IMG/VR virus record: IMGVR_UViG_3300042516_001240
Coordinates: 1 to 36,635 of that record
Reading direction: 5' to 3' (one strand)
DNA length: 36,635 nt
From: a virus
Position 1 is the first letter of the stretch, and every line of letters starts with the position of its first letter. A program made the translations under genes and the position numbers. Below, one piece after another: positions 31,288 through 36,544 of the stretch. Under the pieces are notes generated by a model. That model ran no database searches, was not told the DNA's origin, and saw nothing but the letters and a program-made list of their open reading frames with translations.

Positions 31288-31533
31288 ATGCACACGAAAC
31301 ACCTGGTTCTTCAGTTAAAAACTTTGGGCTTTGACCCTGTTACTTGGGAGGAGGGTAATTCTTCTATTGATGGAGAGGTTTGGCTTTCTTCTACTGTTCG
31401 CATAGAAGTCCCTGCAAATAGAGGTTCTCTGTTTGTTTGGAGGAATCGGGGAAATGATGAGTTCTACATTTCCCACCCAATCAAAAACCTAATTGACCTA
31501 AAACACGAACTTGATTCTGCTCTCAAGGTCTAA
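31288..31533 (+). CDS. Hypothetical protein (81 aa)
   Basis: An 81-residue protein of mixed alpha/beta type: MHTKHLVLQLKTLGFDPVTW, the strands EVWLSSTVRIEVPANRGSLF and WRNRGNDEFYISHPIKNL, and a C-terminal helix DLKHELDSALKV. AAGGGG precedes the ATG at eight bases. It is not recognised. It belongs to the AT-rich plus-strand cluster and shares its direction and compact spacing. Confidence 0.6.
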   Translation: MHTKHLVLQLKTLGFDPVTWEEGNSSIDGEVWLSSTVRIEVPANRGSLFVWRNRGNDEFYISHPIKNLIDLKHELDSALKV

Positions 31534-31566
31534 ATTCTTTAATTCGCAAATTTTATAGGTGTCAAC

Positions 31567-31899
31567 ATGAAAACTTTAACTTTCCCTGAGTTTGTCCAAG
31601 GTTTTAAACAATACAAGGTGAACTGTTTTTCAAAAAAAGGGCTTGAAATTCTTTACAAGCACTTCCAAGCAGACTTACCCGAGAATCTAAATTCTGAAAA
31701 CTTTAACCCAATTCGCCTAAAAGAGGTTTTTGCGGAATCTACTCCTTATGAAGTGATTTACTCCTTTGGTTTAAATATTGATGATAACCAACCTTCTTGG
31801 AAGTTTAGACCTTTGGTTATAAATGCTTTAAATCAAAGCTATGACTATATTGGAGAAACAGAACAAACAATTATTCATTTCAGAAGTGATTACTCGTAA
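31567..31899 (+). CDS. Hypothetical protein (110 aa)
   Basis: A 110-residue protein I do not recognise. It is helical at first (FPEFVQGFKQYKVNCFSKKG; LEILYKHFQADLPENLNSEN) and has beta character later (TPYEVIYSFGLNIDDNQPSW; KFRPLVINALNQSYDYIGET). The TATAGGTGTCAAC leader is shared with other genes in the cluster. There are no metal, nucleotide or membrane motifs. Confidence 0.6.
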   Translation: MKTLTFPEFVQGFKQYKVNCFSKKGLEILYKHFQADLPENLNSENFNPIRLKEVFAESTPYEVIYSFGLNIDDNQPSWKFRPLVINALNQSYDYIGETEQTIIHFRSDYS

Positions 31900-31926
31900 A
31901 ACTTTTAATTCTTAATAGGTGTAAAT

Positions 31927-32586
31927 ATGAAAACAATTCAAATCTTTCCAATGTCCAAAAAAGACGCTAATGTTGTCTGTGGTTCTCTGACAAGCACAAG
32001 CAAAATGCCCTGTAAATCCTATTCTTTACCGACAGAAGCTTGTCAAACAGGGTACAGAATGTCCAAAATTGAAGGTTCTATTTGTTCCTCATGTTATGCA
32101 GACAAGGGGTTCTACAAGATGTATGAGAACAACATCAAACCCGCTCAGTTTGCCCGTCTGGACAGTATTGAATCCGAGTTTTGGGTTTCGGGAATGATTG
32201 CCCACATTGGAAACGATGCATTTTTCAGGTGGCATGATTCGGGTGATCTGCAAAATTTGGAACATCTAGAAAAAATTGTCGCCATATGTGAGCAAACCCC
32301 AAATAGTAGACATTGGCTACCAACCCGAGAATATTCAATAATTAAACAATTTATTGAAAAACACAAATCTGTACCTAAGAATTTGACAATCAGACTGTCT
32401 GCTATATTTCCCGATAAACCTGTAGTTATTCCAAAAAGTTTGCAAGGTTTACCAGGTATTACCTCATCAAATGTTCACACAAAAAAACCTCTAGGTAATA
32501 TTTGCAAAGCTCCTTCTCAAGGTGGCTCCTGTTTAGATTGCAGGGAATGTTGGACAGATAATATTGTTTCTTATGAATTACATTAA
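31927..32586 (+). CDS. gp88-family phage protein
   Basis: A 219-residue protein matching the phage gp88 family (first named in mycobacteriophages; biochemical role unknown). Key stretches: LTSTSKMPCKSYSLPTEACQ, GSICSSCYADKGFY (51-63), RWHDSGDLQN (101-110), HWLPTRE (129-135), NLTIRLSA (142-149) and a C-terminal Cys cluster (Cys193, 202, 205, 208). The CxxC clusters suggest a bound metal, possibly iron-sulfur. The strand-rich middle with WLPTR recalls TIM-barrel radical-SAM-like proteins, which is only a guess. AGGTG leader. It is the best-known gene of the accessory cluster. Confidence 0.85.
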   Translation: MKTIQIFPMSKKDANVVCGSLTSTSKMPCKSYSLPTEACQTGYRMSKIEGSICSSCYADKGFYKMYENNIKPAQFARLDSIESEFWVSGMIAHIGNDAFFRWHDSGDLQNLEHLEKIVAICEQTPNSRHWLPTREYSIIKQFIEKHKSVPKNLTIRLSAIFPDKPVVIPKSLQGLPGITSSNVHTKKPLGNICKAPSQGGSCLDCRECWTDNIVSYELH

Positions 32587-32598
32587 AAGGGCAGCCAA

Positions 32599-32760
32599 AT
32601 GAAAATTGGAAATATTGGGGTTATTACATCCGAAGACCAAACATTAATGGAAATTGATTTAATAACCTGCGGAATGATTTTCTGTCATGCGTTACATAAT
32701 CCTAAAATACAAAAATGCTGTTATATTGAGGAGTTTTGGATTTTAATCGATAATATATAA
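32599..32760 (+). CDS. Tiny Cys-containing protein (53 aa)
   Basis: A 53-residue protein ending the plus cluster: MKIGNIGVITSEDQTLMEID and LITCGMIFCHALHNPKIQKC, then CYIEEFWILIDNI. Four Cys and two His could bind a metal ion. The spacing from gp88 is 12 bases with AAAAGGGCAGCC upstream. A terminator follows 15 bases later, supporting it as the last gene. Function unknown. Confidence 0.55.
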   Translation: MKIGNIGVITSEDQTLMEIDLITCGMIFCHALHNPKIQKCCYIEEFWILIDNI

Positions 32761-32775
32761 AGCATTATCAAAAAT

Positions 32776-32803
32776 ACCCAGAGTAAAAAACTGGGTTTTT
32801 TTG
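32776..32803 (+). terminator. Intrinsic terminator ending plus accessory cluster
   Basis: ACCCAG (32776-32781), a nine-base loop and CTGGGT (32791-32796) are followed by a run of seven T (32796-32802). A standard intrinsic terminator for the plus strand, 15 bases after the last gene of the cluster. Confidence 0.88.
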
Positions 32804-32815
32804 GTAGTGTTTTTT

Positions 32816-33028
32816 GAAGTGAGTGCTAACTTTTTGCAGATCAATTTAAAGGCTCCAGAATCTGTTTTTAGCGTCTCAAGCACACCAGGTATGCCTTGGA
32901 TAAAACACATGGCTTAAAACGGGTTTTAATGGCCTTTTAGGTGCATCATTGGATTGTGTTTCATGCGCTGATTTTTAGGTTTTGCGAAGTGAGTGCTAAC
33001 TTTCACTTTTTGCGAAGTGAGTGCTAAC
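32816..33028 (+). repeat. Three direct GAAGTGAGTGCTAAC repeats
   Basis: Exact 15-base copies at 32816-32830, 32986-33000 and 33014-33028; the last two share the longer TTTTGCGAAGTGAGTGCTAACTT context apart from small changes. A related GTGAGTACTAAC lies at 30294-30305. GAGTGCTAA is also the half-site of the CIRCE heat-shock operator, but no inverted partner at nine bases is present. Confidence 0.85.
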
Positions 33029-33037
33029 TTACAAAAA

Positions 33038-33057
33038 ACTAAGGGTTTACCCTAATA
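33038..33057. promoter_or_regulatory. Dispersed motif, symmetric copy 4
   Basis: ACTAAGGGTTTACCCTAATA contains the dyad AGGGTTTACCCT; on the minus strand it reads TATTAGGGTAAACCCTTAGT, sharing ATTAGGGTAA with the copy at 35687-35706. It lies between convergent genes, so it is unlikely to be a promoter of a nearby gene and fits a binding site of another kind. Confidence 0.55.
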
Positions 33058-33146
33058 AATGGGTATTTTAGAAAAAGTCGCATTTACTATTTACAAACTC
33101 AAGTTAACCAATTTTTAGAAGTTCAAAGTTTTTGAAACTTTTAAAA

Positions 33147-33431
33147 TTAGAAAGCATTTTCATTTTCAGATTGATATTCAAATAATCTTTTAATAGTAAT
33201 ATTTAAAGCGTCAATCTCGTCCATTTTCTTTATATGCCACATTCTTTTCTGTCCATGCCATCCAAGGGTAGAGTTAGTGTGGCAGTCCTGACATAAGGCT
33301 ATGCAGGTGTACTGAAGACCTTGCTTAACATGGTGAGCCTCCGATGGTCCTGACGCATCGCATACTGAACAGGGAAGAGATTTCACCAGAGCTAGGTGTA
33401 GTCTTTCCTTGGCGTTCAGCTTGTTGTTCAT
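33147..33431 (-). CDS. HNH endonuclease
   Basis: A 94-residue HNH protein with zinc-binding pairs CSVC (21-24) and CQDC (47-50), the nuclease core EAHHVKQG (31-38), then CHTNSTLGWHG and a helix KKMDEIDALNITIKRLFEYQ. It resembles Ref/DUF968-type phage nucleases that cut DNA with RecA or at branched structures; a packaging-associated HNH is another possibility. The ATG at 33431 is chosen because it overlaps the preceding stop as ATGA; a longer form from 33515 would overlap more. It is the last gene of the minus-strand arm. Confidence 0.85.
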   Translation of the reverse strand: MNNKLNAKERLHLALVKSLPCSVCDASGPSEAHHVKQGLQYTCIALCQDCHTNSTLGWHGQKRMWHIKKMDEIDALNITIKRLFEYQSENENAF

Positions 33432-33760
33432 TGGGTTGCCCTGATTTCCATTCTTGCTGAGTACTGGTTGGTTCTCCACACTTCTACCCTTGCTTGGGCA
33501 GCGGTCATCAACCACCGATACTTCTCTTCTTTCTCTACTGCAGCTCTGATACCTTCTAGGATTTCTATGTACTCTTCATGGGCATAAGCAAAGGTTTCCT
33601 GCTTTCCAAGAACTTCAGTCCCTGCCTGGCTCATCAGGTGAGCCTTCTTTGACTTGCGGAACTCCTCCAAATACAGGCGATCCGCTTTCGCTTTTGCGTA
33701 CAAGGGTGCGGTATCGATCAAATACTGAATTGCTTTGTCGGGGCTTATCTGGCTCTCCAT
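33428..33760 (-). CDS. Conserved helical phage protein (110 aa)
   Basis: A 110-residue all-helical protein: ISPDKAIQYLIDTAPLYAKA, KADRLYLEEFRKSKKAHLMS, FAYAHEEYIEILEGIRAAVE and LMTAAQARVEVWRTNQYSAR. I recall a widespread phage family with this pattern (VYLEEFRKSxKAxLM and QARIDVWR), of unknown function, often next to recombination or HNH genes. It overlaps the basic RGGSRKGAGRK protein gene by 146 bases in another frame, and is coupled to the HNH gene by ATGA. Confidence 0.82.
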   Translation of the reverse strand: MESQISPDKAIQYLIDTAPLYAKAKADRLYLEEFRKSKKAHLMSQAGTEVLGKQETFAYAHEEYIEILEGIRAAVEKEEKYRWLMTAAQARVEVWRTNQYSARMEIRATQ

Positions 33761-33935
33761 GAATCAATCTCCAATGTTTTTCTGCTAAACGCCTAATTCC
33801 TTCGGACAAAGAACCATTCCCTGCCAAGGTCAATGCTTGTTCGTGGATAGGCGCTACCCTTGCTCGGATAGTCCTACCCTCTTCGCTGATCTTCTTCCGA
33901 CCAGCGCCCTTTCTGGAGCCGCCACGTTGTTTCAT
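33615..33935 (-). CDS. Basic RGGSRKGAGRK protein, possible ribbon-helix-helix
   Basis: A 106-residue basic protein beginning MKQRGGSRKGAGRKKISEEG, then RTIRARVAPIHEQALTLAGN and GSLSEGIRRLAEKHWRLI. The N-terminal GGxRxGAGRK motif and the following strand-helix-helix are typical of small phage/plasmid ribbon-helix-helix or HTH DNA-binding proteins. Start at 33935, because an upstream frame would run into the methyltransferase gene. The C-terminal half (about 60-106) overlaps the 110-residue gene in another frame and looks like read-through coding, low in structure. It is a candidate binder of the dispersed motif. Confidence 0.6.
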   Translation of the reverse strand: MKQRGGSRKGAGRKKISEEGRTIRARVAPIHEQALTLAGNGSLSEGIRRLAEKHWRLIHGEPDKPRQSNSVFDRYRTLVRKSESGSPVFGGVPQVKEGSPDEPGRD

Positions 33936-33957
33936 GGCTTGAATTATAGCTACAGAA

Positions 33958-34467
33958 TCAAATTCTTTGTAGTACGAATCTGATCGTGTCTCCATCATCC
34001 TCTTGGAAAACAACCTCAAAGTCTGCTTTGTAGATGTTCCTGAAGTCGGACATTGGGGTCTTGCCTACTTGTTTCTTATACTCATTCTGAGATAGAAACA
34101 CCAATTGCTCTAGTTGGATAATCCTTGTGTGGCTTGGATCACCATAAGCCCAGACTGAGTTTCTGGATGGACAAGTCGCAAAGAAGTATCCATTTGGCTT
34201 GAGAAGTCTCCAGAACTCTGAGAACTGGGCAAAAAATAGTTTGTAGTCACCCTGTTGACCAAGATGCTCTAGCACCTCGTAAGCATGGATTTCGTCAAAC
34301 TCTTGGTCTGGGAATGGCAGCGGAAGCTCCATCAGATCCCACACAACATCAGGTTTATGGTCCTCGTTGTAGTCCAAAGTGGTCAGGTTAGACCAATCTT
34401 TAGTGCCATCAGAGGCCAATCTTTTTCTGTGATCAGAGCCACAACCGATTAAAAGTTCTTTTTTCAT
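33958..34467 (-). CDS. SAM-dependent methyltransferase
   Basis: A 169-residue class I methyltransferase. Motif I LLIGCGSDHRK (5-15), the acidic motif II end LDYNEDHKPDVVWDL, and motif IV/post-I LPLPFPDQEFDEIHAYEVLE followed by HLGQQGDY are clear; LLKPNGYFFATCPS is motif VI. It resembles Methyltransf_11 small-molecule or protein methyltransferases, not DNA methyltransferases, since no NPPY/DPPY is present. The substrate is unknown. It overlaps the 152-residue gene by four bases (ATGA) in the minus-strand early arm. Confidence 0.85.
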   Translation of the reverse strand: MKKELLIGCGSDHRKRLASDGTKDWSNLTTLDYNEDHKPDVVWDLMELPLPFPDQEFDEIHAYEVLEHLGQQGDYKLFFAQFSEFWRLLKPNGYFFATCPSRNSVWAYGDPSHTRIIQLEQLVFLSQNEYKKQVGKTPMSDFRNIYKADFEVVFQEDDGDTIRFVLQRI

Positions 34468-34922
34468 GTGATTTCTACTACCTTATCGCCATTAGATTTA
34501 ATGTAATTCTTTGTCTTCTGGATGTATTTCTCAAACTCAGACCTGGAAATACTTCCTTGTTGCAGATCTGCATACTCAATCAAATCCCTAATGGACTTGA
34601 TGCCTTGCCCATCCAAACCCATTTGCTTTGTATCTTGGAAGCGTAAAGCGGCTCTGTGAAGACTCTCTTGCGCTTTCTCACAGATTGGTAGTACTTCAGG
34701 ACCCACCCCACTTTTTCCCATCATTTCACTGAGATTAAGCACATCAACCAAAACTCTCCAATCATGGATAGTGCCTTGGCCTTTGGTCATAGCCTCTAGT
34801 GCTGAGTACTCAAGTAGTCTGAGTTTGTCCAGTTTGTCCCTCTGGGTTACTGATGCTCCGATTATCCCGTGCTGAATGGGATCGATCAGATTCCACATCT
34901 TGCGCTTCGTTCTTTTTCTCAT
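34464..34922 (-). CDS. Conserved phage protein (RKRTKRK family)
   Basis: A 152-residue helical protein: MRKRTKRKMWNLIDPIQHGI, IGASVTQRDKLDKLRLLEYS, ALEAMTKGQGTIHDWRVLVD, MGKSGVGPEVLPICEKAQES and LIEYADLQQGSISRSEFEKY. I recall this as a frequent phage family of unknown function. I prefer the ATG at 34922, matching the family start, over 34943. It overlaps the 65-residue gene by 113 bases in a different frame. The basic N-terminus may bind nucleic acid. Confidence 0.82.
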   Translation of the reverse strand: MRKRTKRKMWNLIDPIQHGIIGASVTQRDKLDKLRLLEYSALEAMTKGQGTIHDWRVLVDVLNLSEMMGKSGVGPEVLPICEKAQESLHRAALRFQDTKQMGLDGQGIKSIRDLIEYADLQQGSISRSEFEKYIQKTKNYIKSNGDKVVEIT

Positions 34923-35007
34923 TGTCTCTGCCAAATATGGCATCCCATCGGTTTGCGTATTCTTGATTGCTTACATTAAATGGTCTTGGAGAACTGCCCT
35001 TACTCAT
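34810..35007 (-). CDS. Small protein MSKGSSPRPF type, with extended C-terminus
   Basis: A 65-residue protein starting MSKGSSPRPFNVSNQEYANR then WDAIFGRDNEKKNEAQDV. The first 28 residues look like a common short phage protein that ends shortly after the WDxIFG motif; here the frame continues for another ~37 polar residues across the start of the next gene. The 35007 start overlaps the preceding stop as ATGA. Function unknown. Confidence 0.7.
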   Translation of the reverse strand: MSKGSSPRPFNVSNQEYANRWDAIFGRDNEKKNEAQDVESDRSHSARDNRSISNPEGQTGQTQTT

Positions 35008-35255
35008 TTTTTCATACCCCTTACGTAAGCAGCGAAACTCTGTGCAGTATCACCAAATGACTTCATTAAGGTGAACTCATGGGCAACCTCATCTAAAGTC
35101 TTGTTGCGTACTGGACAGTTCCTTCCTTGTGTACAGTCATAAGTGCAACAGTCCATTCCACTAGATTTGTTTGCTCTCAATATCTGCTTGCCAAGGTTAC
35201 TGTTTTGTTCAACCATGTTGAAGGCTTCATCTTCCTCTGGAGTCCATTCAGTCAT
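35004..35255 (-). CDS. Small Cys-cluster protein (83 aa)
   Basis: An 83-residue protein beginning MTEWTPEEDEAFNMVEQNSN, then SSGMDCCTYDCTQGRNCPVR and LDEVAHEFTLMKSFGDTAQS. The CCxxxCxxxxxC cluster suggests a small metal or disulfide site, as in many tiny phage proteins carrying the YDCxQGRxCPxR motif. The ATG at 35255 has AGGTG five bases upstream and overlaps the preceding stop as ATGA, so the longer form from 35291 is less likely. Function unknown. Confidence 0.72.
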   Translation of the reverse strand: MTEWTPEEDEAFNMVEQNSNLGKQILRANKSSGMDCCTYDCTQGRNCPVRNKTLDEVAHEFTLMKSFGDTAQSFAAYVRGMKK

Positions 35256-35401
35256 GTCTTCACCTGTAAAGATATTGGGATGTAGATGCAAGCCTTGTCT
35301 TTGCTGTTAATGACATGAACTGTCGTTTTATGCTCAGACAATGGCCTTTTGCAGTTTGCACACTTTGCATCTGGATGAGATGGTTTGCAATTTAGCATCA
35401 T
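35252..35401 (-). CDS. Tiny zinc-ribbon-like protein (49 aa)
   Basis: A 49-residue protein with CKPSHPDAKCANCKRPLSEH near the start and a beta-like remainder (TVHVINSKDKACIYIPIS). The Cys-His-Cys-Cys spacing suits a short zinc knuckle. Tandem ATGs sit at 35401 and 35398; the first overlaps the preceding stop as ATGA. It also overlaps the downstream gene as ATGA. Function unknown. Confidence 0.65.
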   Translation of the reverse strand: MMLNCKPSHPDAKCANCKRPLSEHKTTVHVINSKDKACIYIPISLQVKT

Positions 35402-35637
35402 GGCTCGTAGGTTTGTTTGTAGTTACTCTTGTGTTCATGGAAACGCATTGCAGCTTCCATTTCAAGCTCTTTGAATTGTTTATCAGCGAACAATCCAATC
35501 ACATCATGGCCTTTAAACAAAATCTCTTTTATGCCTTCGTTGTAAGTGCCGTCTTCGTCTTTTTCGTACTCGTAGACTATTGTTACAAGCTCACTGCCTT
35601 CGCCTACCAATGTATTGAATTCCCAAGTTTGTTCCAT
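35398..35637 (-). CDS. Acidic hypothetical protein (79 aa)
   Basis: A 79-residue acidic protein: MEQTWEFNTLVGEGSELVTI, VYEYEKDEDGTYNEGIKEIL, GHDVIGLFADKQFKELEMEA and AMRFHEHKSNYKQTYEP. Probably a small beta-rich domain followed by a helix. AACAGGAGTAAATC precedes the ATG. It starts a transcription unit: the conserved 20-bp motif ends 49 bases before it and overlaps the end of the PAPS-reductase-like gene. Not recognised. Confidence 0.65.
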   Translation of the reverse strand: MEQTWEFNTLVGEGSELVTIVYEYEKDEDGTYNEGIKEILFKGHDVIGLFADKQFKELEMEAAMRFHEHKSNYKQTYEP

Positions 35638-35686
35638 GATTTACTCCTGTTAAAAAATTACACTTTATCAATTATTTTGTATTTTC

Positions 35687-35706
35687 ATACTAGGACTTAC
35701 CCTAAT
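35687..35706 (-). promoter_or_regulatory. Dispersed 20-bp motif, copy 3
   Basis: On the minus strand this reads ATTAGGGTAAGTCCTAGTAT, identical at 18 of 20 positions to copy 1 at 3403-3422. It overlaps the last codons and stop of the PAPS-reductase-like gene and ends 49 bases before the ATG of the 79-residue gene. Confidence 0.7.
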
Positions 35707-36544
35707 CTCCGCAGAAACAAGATATTCCCTCTTCGTTTTTGTCAAACATATCTGTCTGAGCCAAAGCATATTTGTGCATTTCTGCATAACTTGGGCGGTC
35801 TTTGCGGAACTTTGCTCCATCGCCATAGGTCTTGTTTGAACTATTGGCGTGAGCTTCCATCTTCATCCACCACAAAGCCCTTTCTGGTTTTTCTTGGATC
35901 AGGGACTGAATCTGGTGAGCTGGCTTTAAAAAGCACAAGTCACAATTTCCATGCATTGTTACCCCATTGTTGTTTGGTAATTTCAAGTCAAAGGAATTGT
36001 TTTTCCAAAACTTACCCACATCTTCTTTGGTTATTCCTGCCGCCACTAATGGTGTTCTGCTTCGGTCAATCTTGGCTGCCCTTCTTTGTTCATCTGCCCG
36101 AATTCCAACCCAGTCCATGTTTTCATTGTGATGCCACCCTAAAGACTTCAAAAAGTGGTGGATAACCCGAATCTTCATGTTGATTGTGCAGATCCTGGCA
36201 ACTGGATTTGGCAGATAAGGCTTTCCATTCTGGTTAATGGAATCAAAGAAAGGTTCGCCATTGCGACTTGCAGTTTCATAAGTAACAACCCGAAAGCGCT
36301 CTTTTGGCACTTCGTGGGCTTTGTACTCAAGCCAATTTATCTTGACACCCCAGTTTGTCTCGCAAGCATGGACAAACTCCAAGGTCTCCTCGCATTCTTT
36401 CCCAGTATTTGCAAAACAGACAATTGCTTCAGGCGGGAGGCTCATCTGGTGAGCCTGTAGGATGCGGTAAAGCATATAAGCCGATGTTCTACCTCCTGAG
36501 AAGCTAATACAAGTTGGCTCAATAATTTCAAATGGGTTGCTCAT
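35702..36544 (-). CDS. PAPS-reductase-like N-type ATP pyrophosphatase
   Basis: A 280-residue enzyme of the PP-loop ATPase (PAPS reductase/DndC-like) superfamily. PP-loop SFSGGRTSAYML at about 14-25; then CFANTGKECEETLEFVHAC, RICTINMKIRVIHHFLKSL, DWVGIRADEQRRAAKIDR, and Cys motifs GNCDLCFLK and ISCFCGD that could hold a cluster or redox pair. Such proteins activate a substrate by adenylation before sulfur or nitrogen chemistry; phage copies are often called PAPS reductase without proof of sulfate reduction. The ATG at 36544 has AGGAG eight bases upstream and overlaps the RusA stop as ATGA. Confidence 0.88.
   Translation of the reverse strand: MSNPFEIIEPTCISFSGGRTSAYMLYRILQAHQMSLPPEAIVCFANTGKECEETLEFVHACETNWGVKINWLEYKAHEVPKERFRVVTYETASRNGEPFFDSINQNGKPYLPNPVARICTINMKIRVIHHFLKSLGWHHNENMDWVGIRADEQRRAAKIDRSRTPLVAAGITKEDVGKFWKNNSFDLKLPNNNGVTMHGNCDLCFLKPAHQIQSLIQEKPERALWWMKMEAHANSSNKTYGDGAKFRKDRPSYAEMHKYALAQTDMFDKNEEGISCFCGD

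Larger units (their letters stand above)
32804..33146. other. Non-coding convergent gap with repeats
   Basis: There is no supported gene in these 343 bases between the plus cluster terminator and the 3' end of the minus HNH gene. They contain three GAAGTGAGTGCTAAC repeats, one symmetric copy of the AGGGT motif (33038-33057), and an AT hairpin AAAGTTT/AAACTTT (about 33124-33140) without a U-tract. No promoter or RNA gene can be named. Confidence 0.7.

Noticed and set aside
32816-33028. A true CIRCE heat-shock operator
   Set aside because: CIRCE needs TTAGCACTC and GAGTGCTAA inverted with nine bases between; only direct half-site copies are present.
33115-33146. A terminator after the minus HNH gene
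   Set aside because: The AAAGTTT/AAACTTT hairpin is all weak pairs but one and lacks a U-tract; kept only as a note in the gap description.
35341-36165. A 274-codon plus-strand frame antisense to the PAPS-reductase-like gene and its neighbours
   Set aside because: It runs opposite to well-supported minus genes, has no ribosome binding site, and its product is an irregular Leu/Phe/Cys-rich string with no family resemblance.
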